Source: Ignavibacteriales bacterium
GTDB taxonomy: Bacteria > Bacteroidota > Ignavibacteria > UBA10030 > UBA8401
Length of the DNA: 32,660 bases
Reading direction: 5' to 3'
NCBI GenBank assembly: GCA_016182545.1
Contig: JACPGG010000114.1
Span: 1 to 32,660, forward strand
The notes under the pieces are model-generated. The model had not been told where the DNA came from. It saw nothing but the letters and a program-made list of their open reading frames with translations, and ran no database searches. Position 1 is the first letter of the stretch, and every line of letters starts with the position of its first letter. Of this stretch, positions 8,120-17,702 are shown one piece after another. The position numbers and the translations under genes were made by a program.

Positions 8120-8881
8120 TTATTTTTGAATTTTCTTCGGTTTCACAGAAATATAGACCACGAACACAACTGCAAAAAATAAAATAACAGCGCCTGAAAC
8201 CCTGGTTACATCGAAGACATACCGCTGTCCATCAGGATTGTAACTGTAACAGTAACTCAACAACTTCGCTATTGTCGGTCCCGTTCTTCCTTCGGATGCT
8301 TCGGTCATTGCCATCTTTACATCGAACGGAAGGTATTTCGTTCCATAGAGGTAACGGGCAATCTTTCCTTCGGGACTGACGGCGATAATTGTTCCTGCAT
8401 GGAGAAAATCATTTCCTTCTCTTTTGAACATGAACCCCGCCGCATCGGTCAGCGTGTGGATCGTTGCGCTGTCGCCGGTCAGGAATTTCCATGACTCGTC
8501 GGGAATCTTCTTGTTGAGAAGCCCCATGTAATTTTCTTTTTTTGACGCTGCAAGTTCCGGCTTTTCGCGTTCATCAAAACTGATGGTAATGATCTGGTAA
8601 TCCTTGCCGATCTCCATTTCATGAAAATTCACGATCGTCGTAAGTTCTGTCAGGATCGGGCTGCAAATGCCCGGGCATCGATAGTACACAAAATTGAGAA
8701 TGAACGGTTTCTTGACGATATCTTTCAGTGTAACCTGATATCCCTTTTCGTCAAAGAACTCGAGATTCATCGGGAGTGTCTGACCGATCTTCTCATCGAT
8801 ACCGATCTCGATCTTCTGTGTCGAATCTTTCGCAATCAACACTCCGAAGCAGACCATCATCAATAGCACGATTTTTTTCAT
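8120..8881 (-). CDS. SCO1/SenC-type copper chaperone
   Basis: A thioredoxin-fold protein that delivers copper to, or keeps reduced, the CuA site of subunit II. It has a signal peptide (MKKIVLLMMVCFGVLIAKD), the copper-binding CPGIC (Cys69, Cys73) and the distant His161 in FLHAGT, so all three ligands are present. A C-terminal membrane helix (about residues 225-244, GAVILFFAVVFVVYI) anchors it, which is less common than the usual N-terminal anchor. It lies between a cytochrome c gene and coxA. Confidence 0.94.
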   Translation of the reverse strand: MKKIVLLMMVCFGVLIAKDSTQKIEIGIDEKIGQTLPMNLEFFDEKGYQVTLKDIVKKPFILNFVYYRCPGICSPILTELTTIVNFHEMEIGKDYQIITISFDEREKPELAASKKENYMGLLNKKIPDESWKFLTGDSATIHTLTDAAGFMFKREGNDFLHAGTIIAVSPEGKIARYLYGTKYLPFDVKMAMTEASEGRTGPTIAKLLSYCYSYNPDGQRYVFDVTRVSGAVILFFAVVFVVYISVKPKKIQK

Positions 8882-8898
8882 AATAATTTTTCTCCTCC

Positions 8899-8950
8899 GT
8901 CATTCTGAACGCAGCGAAGAATCCAGATTTCTCGCTTCGCTCGAAATGGC
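8899..8950. repeat. CATTCTGAACGCAGCGAAG-type inverted repeat
   Basis: CATTCTGAACGCAGCGAAGA is followed by an inverted near-copy ending CTCGCTTCGCTCGAAATGGC. This is the widespread CATTTCGAGCGAAGCGAG-type intergenic repeat. It fills most of the 78-nt gap between the monoheme cytochrome and SCO genes and starts 9 nt after the stop codon. Confidence 0.65.
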
Positions 8951-8959
8951 AATACTCTC

Positions 8960-9889
8960 TTAACTTTTCCTGTTCACTTTCGACAAATACGAATACAACG
9001 CATTCCACTCTTCACTGCTCAATCGCACAACTTCCGGTTTGAAGCCGATCGTCACAGGGTCGGACGAAATGATTCGGACAAAATCATCAAGACTTCTTCC
9101 CTGTGCGGCAAGCGCTGCCGTAGCGATTTTGTTTTCATTCCGGCTCACCTTCATCGCGATCTTCGCTCCGGCATCATTCTTTATTGCTTCATCCATGCTT
9201 TCGCAGAATTGATCGACTGCATTGATTTCAGCATCATTCTCCTGCGTCACTTTTTGCAAAGCCATCTTCACGGGAATCTGTGCCGGCAACTGCGTCCCTT
9301 TCGACAGATTGTACACTCTCTCCAGATCAAGCAGCTCGGATAAGCTATCGACAGGAAAATCCGTTGCAAAGGTTCTGATAAAATGGATAATCGCAAAACG
9401 GTCTTCAGCCGGAGTGTAATTGAATGCCGGCATGCCGCTCAATAAAATTCCATCCTGCAAAGTCTTGTAGATGTTCGAAACTTTCCTTCCGTTCTTCCAC
9501 CCTTCCGCGGAATGAAAATTTCTCGGCTTCACCGTCAACGCCGCCGCACTCAATCCGTCTCCCATCCCGTTATCGCCGTGGCACGAGGCACAATTTGCTT
9601 TGTAGAGATTCGCCCCTTTGTCTATCAGCGCTTTGGATGATCTTCCCGCAATCGCGACATTCACCGGCGCGATCAATGCGCCGCGCTGCATCGGCACATC
9701 GAGGACGAACTGCGCCGAGTCTTTCAATACCACCGGAGTAATAGCATTCTTACTGACATCGTTCATGTTCCAAATATAATACGTGCCGAGAAATCCGCCC
9801 GCCAGCAGAAAATAGATGTACGATAATCCAAATAACCGAATCGGATTCTTCAGCAATTCTTTGAAATCAATTTCGTCTTTGATGTGCAT
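8960..9889 (-). CDS. Membrane-anchored monoheme cytochrome c
   Basis: A 309-residue protein with a short cytoplasmic start, one membrane helix (about 20-40) and a cytochrome c domain with CASCHGDNGMGDG (Cys100, Cys103, His104) and the likely methionine ligand in LSGMPAFNY. A helical C-terminal part of ~120 residues has no recognised domain. It lies between actF and the SCO/oxidase genes and is the best candidate for the electron shuttle between ACIII and the oxidase, whose subunit II lacks its own heme (inference from position). Confidence 0.88.
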   Translation of the reverse strand: MHIKDEIDFKELLKNPIRLFGLSYIYFLLAGGFLGTYYIWNMNDVSKNAITPVVLKDSAQFVLDVPMQRGALIAPVNVAIAGRSSKALIDKGANLYKANCASCHGDNGMGDGLSAAALTVKPRNFHSAEGWKNGRKVSNIYKTLQDGILLSGMPAFNYTPAEDRFAIIHFIRTFATDFPVDSLSELLDLERVYNLSKGTQLPAQIPVKMALQKVTQENDAEINAVDQFCESMDEAIKNDAGAKIAMKVSRNENKIATAALAAQGRSLDDFVRIISSDPVTIGFKPEVVRLSSEEWNALYSYLSKVNRKS

Positions 9890-9911
9890 AGAAAATTAAA
9901 TTGTTTATTGA

Positions 9912-9944
9912 AAGTGACCGTCACCTTTAAGGTGACGGTCACTT
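9912..9944. repeat. Palindrome GTGACCGTCACC family, copy 1
   Basis: Arms AAGTGACCGTCACCTT (9912-9927) and AAGGTGACGGTCACTT (9929-9944) are a perfect 16-bp inverted repeat around one base. It starts 11 nt after the actF stop. Near-identical copies occur at 16585-16617 and 26798-26830. Confidence 0.9.
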
Positions 9945-9955
9945 GATTGCCATTT

Positions 9956-11036
9956 CTATAAATGAAAATCGATGCCGCGCTGCAGCTTCGGATCGCCGAT
10001 GGGAACCATATTGTGCTTCTTTGCCTGCATCGCAAACACTACGATGATCAGTCCGATCGTCAGTAACGGGAATGCGAGTTCCGTGTAACTGAAGACCGGC
10101 GATTCGTTGTACGTCGGCATCACGAGCCAGTAGAGGTCGAGAAAATGGACAAAGATCAGCAAGAGCGATGAGCGTTTCAGGTTTGCTTTGTTCATCTTCG
10201 AAGGACGCGACACAAGCATGAAATAAGGAATCCAGAAATGGAGCAGCACCATTGCAATAGAAACATATTCCCACCCGTTCTTCCACCGCGCGATGAACCA
10301 GAAATTCTCTTCCGGCAGGTTCGCGTACCAGATCAGCATGAACTGGCTGAATGCAATGTATGCCCAGAACGACAACAATCCGAACAGCAGTGCACCGAAA
10401 CTGTAATAGTGATCCTCGTTGATCCCTTTGAAGAAATATCCTTTCTCACTCAGAGAAACGACAAGATACGTGATCACACGAGATCGCAAAAAACGGAATG
10501 AACACCGCCGCCAATTTGATATTCGTCCGTGTATGCTTTTGATCCTTGTCGGCATCCTGCTTGAGCGAATTCCGGCTGAACAAATAATAGAACAAGATCC
10601 ACGCACCGAGCACGACTGCAAAACGGATCATGAAGAACTGCGTATTTAAGTACGGTTCTTTGTGTTTCAGAATTTCATCCGCTGCAACAACATCCGCGTG
10701 CGTCCAGTGAAACAGATCATGCATGTTCATGAACAACGGGACTGCAAGAAGGATCGTGACCGGGAGAAGCGCCGCAAGAAATTCTGTCACCCGACGGAAC
10801 GGCGTGCTCCACACAGCTCCGGCTATGTATTCCAGGGCGACAAAGAACAACGCACCGACCGCAACGCTTGTCAGGAACGCAAATCCGATAACGTTATTGA
10901 ACGCTGCACGGTGCACATCCGTGGCGTATGAAACGCCGACAAGAATCAAACCGGCAACAGTGAGACCCCAACCCGTTTTGACAAAGTTCGTCGGTAATTC
11001 TTTTTTTGCGACGATGACTGATTCTATAGTGTCCAT
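9956..11036 (-). pseudogene. actF: ActF, alternative complex III membrane subunit, with internal deletion and frameshift
   Basis: Two overlapping frames together spell one ActF. The first (ATG 11036 down to a stop at 10446) contains helices such as TGWGLTVAGLILVGVSYA, the conserved FHWTHAD and KLAAVFIPFFAIS. The second resumes with ITYLVVSLSEKGYFFKGINEDHYYSFG and runs through FWAYIAFSQFMLIWYANLPEE to the stop at 9956. The switch lies between about 10471 and 10486. In ActF proteins a segment of roughly 35-40 residues containing a WxMSxxPHWFST-like motif normally lies between these parts; it is missing. The gene therefore seems to have lost about 110 nt plus its frame. Either it is inactive or the assembly is wrong here. 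The true start is taken at ATG 11036 rather than the TTG at 11063. Confidence 0.85.
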
Positions 11037-11067
11037 TGTTTTCTTGATCCCTTTGTGTTGCAATTCG

Positions 11068-11085
11068 CTCGACCTAAAGGTCGAG
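11068..11085. repeat. CTCGACCT/AGGTCGAG palindrome after the actE stop
   Basis: Arms CTCGACCT (11068-11075) and AGGTCGAG (11078-11085) pair perfectly, one base beyond the stop of the ActD/ActE frame. A related palindrome (CTCGACC, GGTCGAG) lies inside the small Tat gene at 16734-16752, and both are followed by a similar CTAC-containing flank. Confidence 0.7.
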
Positions 11086-11086
11086 G

Positions 11087-11911
11087 CTACTGTAGATCAG
11101 ACTCCTTTGCGTTGAGCGCACGCTGCAATGTGCGGACATAGTGAACAACTGCCCAACGTTCCTCGCGGGTAATTTGGTACTGATATGACGGCATCACGTT
11201 CTGTCCGGTGGTGACAACGTGAAAGATCGCTCCGTCGGGCCACTGGCGGACTTTGTCCGAGTGCAGCGTCGGCGGATTCGGGAATTGTCCCGCAAGGCGG
11301 CTGTCGCCGTTGCCGAAATTTCCGTGGCACGGAGTGCAGAACGTGAAAAATTTCTTTTTCCCGAGCTCCAGCACCTGCTTTGTCGGCAGCAACGGATTGA
11401 CCAAATATTTCCCGACTGAATCCGCCCTGTCCGATGTCTTGTAGGGATAAGGGATGAATCCGCGTGCGACCGTTCCTTCCACCGGCATACGCATGCCGAA
11501 ACCGTCTTCGTAAAAATCACTCTTCATCTGCGCGTTCACTCTCGGCTGCTGCATCATCCAATCGAACGGCGGAAGGTACATCAATTTATTCCAGGTAAAA
11601 TATCCGCCGCCGGCTGAAGCGACTGCAATGCCCGCAAGGAGCAAAATAAATTTCGGTTCGAACATCTGCGGTTTGAAATTCAGGAACTCTTCTGAATAGT
11701 ACACCGCATCGACTTCCCCGCCGAGTCTTTTGAGAAGGTCTTTTGCTTCCTTCTCGTTGAACATTGGATCTTCCGCCTGAATCGTAATGCCGAATTTATC
11801 GGCAGAGACACTTTTCATGTACGGCGTGTCGTGCAGCGGATGACTGTTGTTCGGGAATTTAAGGAATGCCGTGATCAGCGCACCTACGGTCAGCAGCACG
11901 GCAAGCAGCAC
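11087..11911 (-). CDS. actE: ActD C-terminal half fused in frame to ActE monoheme cytochrome c
   Basis: The first ~75 residues are the end of ActD (DUF3341): a membrane helix, then KFPNNSHPLHDTPYMKSVSADKFG and QAEDPMF. With no stop, the frame continues into a second membrane helix (about 88-103) and an ActE-like cytochrome: PFDWMMQQPRVNAQMK, GMRMPVEGTVARG, heme site CTPCHG (Cys192, Cys195, His196) and methionine in NVMPSYQY. ActD and ActE are separate genes in the ACIII clusters I know, and ActE is usually a lipoprotein, so this looks like a fusion. The frame also reads upstream without a start (KIGGKPYWSWPAFVPVTYE) to about 11975, where it meets the actD remnant; 11911 is only an internal GTG. 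Confidence 0.8.
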   Translation of the reverse strand: MLLAVLLTVGALITAFLKFPNNSHPLHDTPYMKSVSADKFGITIQAEDPMFNEKEAKDLLKRLGGEVDAVYYSEEFLNFKPQMFEPKFILLLAGIAVASAGGGYFTWNKLMYLPPFDWMMQQPRVNAQMKSDFYEDGFGMRMPVEGTVARGFIPYPYKTSDRADSVGKYLVNPLLPTKQVLELGKKKFFTFCTPCHGNFGNGDSRLAGQFPNPPTLHSDKVRQWPDGAIFHVVTTGQNVMPSYQYQITREERWAVVHYVRTLQRALNAKESDLQ

Positions 11912-12010
11912 GGCGATCTCGTATGTAACGGGAACGAACGCGGGCCACGACCAGTATGGTTTTCCGCCGATTTTGGAGTTTTATAGATCGCAGTTATCGC
12001 GTATAGATTG

Positions 12011-12018
<8 letters not shown>
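11912..12018 (-). pseudogene. actD: actD 5' remnant (DUF3341), deleted and out of frame
   Basis: ATG at 12018 overlaps the actC stop by 8 nt and starts [18 protein letters not shown], the normal opening of ActD, behind a GGAG-like site inside actC. About 17 codons later, near 11968-11978, the sequence jumps to the late motif IGGKPYWSWPAF in another frame. The intervening ~65-70 residues of a normal ActD, including the conserved HxPFPVHGMD-type region and a membrane helix, are absent. The original frame ends in a TGA after 42 codons. ActD is a peripheral/membrane ACIII subunit; as read it cannot be made whole. Confidence 0.75.
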
Positions 12019-13384
<1,366 letters not shown>

Positions 13385-13427
13385 GAAAATTTCTCCGTGA
13401 GTAATAACAAATTGATATTGGATGCTG

Positions 13428-13498
13428 GATACTTGATACTGAAATTTTATTCGTTATGCTTTTTTATCCAGTATCCAGAAACGCGCATCAAGCATCTG
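13428..13498. repeat. GGATGCTGGATAC-type inverted repeat between actB and actC
   Basis: Iterated TGGATGCTGGATAC and TTGATACTG units on the left face TATCCAGTATCCAG and GCATCAAGCATC on the right, an imperfect inverted repeat a few bases after the actB stop. The rest of the 118-nt gap is AT-rich and carries the actC ribosome site. Confidence 0.55.
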
Positions 13499-13502
13499 TA
13501 AC

Positions 13503-16500
13503 TTAAACTTCTACCGTGTTTCTCAACTTCGCAATATACGTCACGTTCGGTCCGACGTTGATCTCTTCCAGCACGCGGTAGCCGACCTCATGATGACGGT
13601 ATTTATAGATCGTTGAATTCTTGTCGTTCACATTTCCGAAGACGATCGCTTCCGCGGGACATGCTTCCTGACATGCGGTCGTTACACCGGCACCCGTAAA
13701 CTCAACTCCATCTTCAATTGCATGCTGGCGCGTCTCCATGATGCGCTGCACGCAGAATGTGCATTTCTCCATCACACCGCGCGAGCGGACAGTCACTTCA
13801 GGATTATGCATCATGTTCAGCGGCTGCTGATACTGATACTCGCTGTTGAACTCGTTACGGAAGTCGAGGAAGTTGAACCGGCGCACTTTGTACGGGCAGT
13901 TGTTGGAGCAATACTTCGTCCCGACACAACGGTTGTACGCCATCTGGTTCAATCCGTCCGGACTGTGCGTTGTCGCAACGACCGGGCAGACGTTCTCGCA
14001 CGGCGCGTTATCGCAATGCTGGCACATCATCGGCTGGTTGGCAACGCTGGGGGCGTCGGATGAACCGGAAAAATAGCGGTCAATGCGGATCCATGTCATC
14101 TCACGTCCCTTCATCACTTGCTCTTTACCGACAACCGGAATGTTATTTTCAACATTGCATGAAAGTGTGCAGACGCCGCATCCCGTACATTTGTTCAGAT
14201 CGATTGCCATTGCCCACTTCACACCGTCGTATTTGACGCGAGGGACGATGGTGTTTTCGTGATGCTCTTTTTCGATGAACTTCGGGTCGTCGATATATTG
14301 GATCAATGTCCCTTCCTGGACGATATCCCGTTTCTTCTGGATATCTTTCAGGAAAGTATCATCAAGCGAATGGTGTTCCTGTGTGGATGCAAGGAGATAT
14401 TTTTCGGAGGTTGTCGAAACTTTCACATCAGAATACAACCATTGAGAAAGTTTAGATGATTTCGACATCAATTGATTGGCATTGAAGCCGACACCGGTCC
14501 CAACCGAACCACTCACGCTTCTTCCGTATCCCAGCATCACGGCAACAAATTTATCTGCAAGACCGGGCTGTACATGCACCGGCAATTTCATCGAGCGACC
14601 GCCGACTGCAACCTCGACCATCGTCCCTTCTTCAGCGCCGAGCTCTTTCGCCGTCGCGACCGAGATGGCCACGTAATTGTCCCACGCGATCTTCGATGCG
14701 GGGTGCGGCATCTCCTGCAGCCAGCCGTTGTTCGAGAATCTTCCATCGCCGACAAAATAATTATCATGGAGATAGAGAACGAAATCGTTTGACACTGCAG
14801 GGAGACCGATTGCTTTCACTGCATCATTCCTAAATCCTGCAATGCTTTGTGCTGGTTCGGAATATGTGATGACACCGTCATGCAGTGCGGAATACCAGAA
14901 CGATTTGAAATCGACTTTCAATTTCAGCGCCGGATATACTTCCTTCTCCCAGCGGTTCATGATATATGCATGATAAAGAGCATCTTTGTTCTCGTTCGCA
15001 TTGCCGTTCGTCCAGGACAATAAGATCGCTTCCTTCTGATGAGTATCATACAGCGGCGAGATGACCGGCTGCTGCAAACTCATCAACCCTGTGCGCGTTT
15101 TGTGGTCTCCCCATGATTCGAACGGATGATTGATCGGCAGAACGAATCCGCTCACACCGGCAGATTCATTCGTCAATTCAGCAAGCGTAACAATTGTTTC
15201 AACTTTCTTCAATCCCTCTGTGTAGCCGAGATCAGAGGCAAGATGATAGACCGGATTCGTATCGAAATGAACAACAACACCGACTTTTCCGGCATTCATA
15301 TTTGCAACAAGTGATTCCCACGCTTCCTTCTTTGCAAGTTCAAGATGCTCAACGGACGATTGATCCTTTCTATAAAGAGCAGAATTTCCGAGGAGTTCAT
15401 TCAACATGTTGACAGCGATGTGCACCGATTCCGGCATTGTTGAACCTGCGTGTACGATTGCGGCACCTTTGTTCGCGCTAAGATCGCTCGCAAGTTGTTT
15501 TACGACCGCTTCATCGAGCCCGTTCTTCTTTGCGAATGCTGAAAGTGAATATTTCGACAATTGGGCCGTCGGTTTGAATTCATTGATAAGTGAAAGCACA
15601 AATTCCAATTGCTGATCGGGGCGGATACGCAGGCGATAATCGGCATTCATTGCGGTGGAATGCATTGTGGCGTCGGCAGAATACAGCCGATTCCAGCCAA
15701 AAGACTGGCTGGCATGAAAATTCTTTCCTTTCATCACATCCCGCTTCGAAACGAACATGCGGGTCTGCTCCGGCATATTGCCATCGTAGCCAAGAAAATC
15801 CGATTCGATCGCAAGGATCACTTTTGCTTTGTCCCACTGGATCAGCGGGAACGATCCCCCATTCGATTTCGTCCATGCCGACCTTCTGTTCAGGTCGTTG
15901 AACAATTCGTAGGAATAGATCTTTGCTGTGGGATATTTTGCAACAAATTCAGTGAGAAGTCTTTTTGCCGAGGGAGATGTTACGGTGTGCGTAACGAGTG
16001 CGATCTCTTTTTTCTGATTGACTGCGGCGGTCAATGCAGCGATGATCTTTGTATTGACCTCTTTCCACGAACTCTTCGAAAGGATTCCCGAATTGACGAG
16101 CATCGGCTCTTTCAACCGCTCCGGATCATACAGGTTGAGAATGCTCGCCTGTCCCTTTGCACAGATCTTTCCTTGATTTACGGGATGATCGGGATTACCA
16201 TCGATCTTGATCGGTCTTCCTTCACGGGTTTTGATTAATATCCCGCACGCTTCTGCACAGCCGGTACATGTGGATGCATAAAAATTCGGTTTACCGAGGG
16301 TGATCTCTTCCGGCTTTCTATTATAGGGTACAATCTCCCCTTTGTCACGGTAATCAGAACATCCTGCTGCAGCGAATGCAGCTGACGCTGCCAATGCACC
16401 GAGGAATTGTTTGCGCGACATCGGCGAGAGAGTATCAACATCGAAATCTTCCGTAACACCTTTTGCAAACTCACGTGCCTTGTCGTCACCAACGGAAGGA

Positions 16501-16559
16501 TCGTTGTGATATTCGCGGAGGTTTTTCCAGTATTTTGATTCGTTCGGTTCGTTAGCCAT
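13503..16559 (-). CDS. actB: ActB, molybdopterin-oxidoreductase-like Fe-S subunit of alternative complex III
   Basis: A 1018-residue protein. After a Tat-like signal (SRKQFLGALAASAAFAAAGC, residues 48-67) comes a cysteine set Cys98, Cys101, Cys105, Cys133, and then the large oxidoreductase-like region, which in ActB has lost the molybdenum cofactor. The C-terminal quarter is a four-cluster ferredoxin domain with CTGCGVCTLSC, CQHCDNAPCENVCP, YCSNNCPYKVRRFN, CTFC and CQEACPAEAI. It passes electrons from the quinol site. The signal has Arg-Lys in place of the usual Arg-Arg, and ends in an AAGC lipobox-like site. It is intact, unlike its partners actD and actF. Confidence 0.96.
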   Translation of the reverse strand: MANEPNESKYWKNLREYHNDPSVGDDKAREFAKGVTEDFDVDTLSPMSRKQFLGALAASAAFAAAGCSDYRDKGEIVPYNRKPEEITLGKPNFYASTCTGCAEACGILIKTREGRPIKIDGNPDHPVNQGKICAKGQASILNLYDPERLKEPMLVNSGILSKSSWKEVNTKIIAALTAAVNQKKEIALVTHTVTSPSAKRLLTEFVAKYPTAKIYSYELFNDLNRRSAWTKSNGGSFPLIQWDKAKVILAIESDFLGYDGNMPEQTRMFVSKRDVMKGKNFHASQSFGWNRLYSADATMHSTAMNADYRLRIRPDQQLEFVLSLINEFKPTAQLSKYSLSAFAKKNGLDEAVVKQLASDLSANKGAAIVHAGSTMPESVHIAVNMLNELLGNSALYRKDQSSVEHLELAKKEAWESLVANMNAGKVGVVVHFDTNPVYHLASDLGYTEGLKKVETIVTLAELTNESAGVSGFVLPINHPFESWGDHKTRTGLMSLQQPVISPLYDTHQKEAILLSWTNGNANENKDALYHAYIMNRWEKEVYPALKLKVDFKSFWYSALHDGVITYSEPAQSIAGFRNDAVKAIGLPAVSNDFVLYLHDNYFVGDGRFSNNGWLQEMPHPASKIAWDNYVAISVATAKELGAEEGTMVEVAVGGRSMKLPVHVQPGLADKFVAVMLGYGRSVSGSVGTGVGFNANQLMSKSSKLSQWLYSDVKVSTTSEKYLLASTQEHHSLDDTFLKDIQKKRDIVQEGTLIQYIDDPKFIEKEHHENTIVPRVKYDGVKWAMAIDLNKCTGCGVCTLSCNVENNIPVVGKEQVMKGREMTWIRIDRYFSGSSDAPSVANQPMMCQHCDNAPCENVCPVVATTHSPDGLNQMAYNRCVGTKYCSNNCPYKVRRFNFLDFRNEFNSEYQYQQPLNMMHNPEVTVRSRGVMEKCTFCVQRIMETRQHAIEDGVEFTGAGVTTACQEACPAEAIVFGNVNDKNSTIYKYRHHEVGYRVLEEINVGPNVTYIAKLRNTVEV

Positions 16560-16584
16560 TGATTTCGTTTTTTGTTTCGCATAA

Positions 16585-16617
16585 AAGTGACCGTCACCTC
16601 CAAGGTGACGGTCACTT
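16585..16617. repeat. Palindrome GTGACCGTCACC family, copy 2
   Basis: Arms AAGTGACCGTCACCT (16585-16599) and AGGTGACGGTCACTT (16603-16617) are perfect, with a 3-nt loop. It lies 7 nt after the stop of the small Tat-signal gene and 25 nt before the actB start. Confidence 0.9.
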
Positions 16618-16624
16618 CACACAA

Positions 16625-16819
16625 TTATTTTGTACGTTTCACCGCCATCGGATTGATGGTGATAGAAACTGATTGTTCTGAATTCTTCTTCGTCTGTTTT
16701 GACCCGGTGAACAACTTGAATGCACCGAATCCCTCGACCATAAAGGTCGAGACTACAGATCCAATTCCGATCTTTGTGATAAATTTTCGGCGCTCTGAAT
16801 TGACAATACTCGATTTCAT
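16625..16819 (-). CDS. Small Tat-signal protein between actA and actB
   Basis: A 64-residue protein with a good ribosome site (GAGGG, 8 nt upstream). It has a twin-arginine motif ERRKFITK, a hydrophobic stretch (IGIGSVVSTFMVEGFGAF) and then a polar tail ending VSITINPMAVKRTK. Nothing else is recognisable; it could be a very small exported protein or the surviving N-terminus of a Rieske-like or other Tat substrate. The codons for STFMVE coincide with a CTCGACC...GGTCGAG palindrome seen elsewhere between genes. Its place inside the act operon suggests a role in complex assembly, but that is a guess. Confidence 0.6.
   Translation of the reverse strand: MKSSIVNSERRKFITKIGIGSVVSTFMVEGFGAFKLFTGSKQTKKNSEQSVSITINPMAVKRTK
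16734..16752. repeat. CTCGACC palindrome inside the small Tat gene
   Basis: Arms CTCGACC (16734-16740) and GGTCGAG (16746-16752) match the arms of the intergenic palindrome at 11068-11085, with similar flanking bases. Here the element is inside a reading frame, in the segment encoding the signal's hydrophobic core. Confidence 0.55.
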
Positions 16820-16839
16820 TTCTTTTCCCTCATAATAAA

Positions 16840-16872
16840 AGATTTTCCAAATCTTTAAGATTTGGAAAATCT
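16840..16872 (-). repeat. 16-bp palindrome between actA and the small Tat gene
   Basis: AGATTTTCCAAATCTT (16840-16855) and AAGATTTGGAAAATCT (16857-16872) are perfect arms around one base. It is 7 nt after the actA stop; TTTTATTA follows on the minus strand, so partial termination or transcript-end stabilisation is possible. Confidence 0.75.
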
Positions 16873-16879
16873 ATACTTC

Positions 16880-17449
16880 TTACCGATGACACGCAAAACA
16901 GTTTTCCGGACCTTTTTTGATCCCCGGAATATTCGCTAATTTTACCGGTGCTGTTCTGTGGCACGAAATACAATTGTTCATTGTCCATGAGTTCGCCTGC
17001 TTCACCACATCCATCTCCTGGATATTGCCGTGGCATGTCTGGCATTCGATTCCCTTATTCACATGCACGCTGTGGTTGAAGTACGCATAGTCAGGCACTT
17101 TGTGTATCCGTTTCCACGGCATCAACTTCCCTTCATTGTAATATTGCGTCAAGCGGATGATTTCCGGTCTGTTCTTTCGCGCAACGGTATGACAGTTCAT
17201 GCACGTGTTGACCGGAGGAACCATCGCATGCCGCGATTTTGAAGCGCCGGTGTGGCAGTACTGGCAATCGATTCCCATCGTTCCCGCATGTAATTTGTGT
17301 GAGTACGGGATTGGCTGTTCGGGTTGATACCCGACGCCATCGCGTTCTGCGCGGGAGATGTAATATGTAAATGTTAATGAAGCGAGTGCCACAAAGAGGA
17401 TGATGGGTACGCGGATCTTGAGGAAATAATCAAGAAAAGACTTATTCAT
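16880..17449 (-). CDS. actA: ActA, pentaheme cytochrome c of alternative complex III
   Basis: First gene of the cluster. The protein has one N-terminal membrane helix (IRVPIILFVALASLTFTYYI) and a periplasmic domain with five heme sites: CQYCH, CMNCH, CQTCH, CISCH and CFACH. Extra histidines (PYSHKLH, FNHSVHV) are likely axial ligands. Five hemes and about 190 residues fit ActA. The start is ATG at 17449, behind AGGTG; the TTG at 17464 is less likely. It passes electrons out of the ACIII core toward cytochrome c. Confidence 0.95.
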   Translation of the reverse strand: MNKSFLDYFLKIRVPIILFVALASLTFTYYISRAERDGVGYQPEQPIPYSHKLHAGTMGIDCQYCHTGASKSRHAMVPPVNTCMNCHTVARKNRPEIIRLTQYYNEGKLMPWKRIHKVPDYAYFNHSVHVNKGIECQTCHGNIQEMDVVKQANSWTMNNCISCHRTAPVKLANIPGIKKGPENCFACHR

Positions 17450-17627
17450 CGACAACACCTGCAAACTAGGGAAAATGGAATATACAACGATTGAATGGAC
17501 GAAATGCTAACGGCGGAAGAAATAACGATCTTCATCAATAGAATGTTTTTCTTACTGATTGAGTAAAGTTAAGGATGACTAAAGTTGCACTGCGAATTGA
17601 CGAAACTGATCTACATCTCACTACCAG
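17450..17627 (-). other. Upstream region of the act/cox cluster
   Basis: The gap between tRNA-Asp and actA is AT-rich. A TATATT on the minus strand near 17483 could be a -10 box for the cluster, but no convincing -35 partner is seen. Otherwise I see nothing in it. Confidence 0.3.
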
Positions 17628-17702
17628 CGGGGCCGAAGGGACTCGAACCCTCGACTTCTTGCGTGACAGGCAAGCGCTCTAACCAAACTGAGCTACGACC
17701 CC
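17628..17702 (-). tRNA. tRNA-Asp (GTC)
   Basis: Read on the minus strand, GGGGTCG and CGGCCCC form the acceptor stem (one G-T wobble-type pair), with a D-arm GCTCAGTTTGGTTAGAGC. The anticodon arm is CTTGC, loop CTGTCAC with anticodon GTC, GCAAG, and the T-arm contains GGGTTCGAGTCCC. The discriminator base is G, and CTGG follows, so CCA is not encoded. Confidence 0.95.

Noticed and set aside
11087-11911. A diheme or CuA-type reading of the ActE domain
   Set aside because: Only one CXXCH is present and no CuA ligands are visible.
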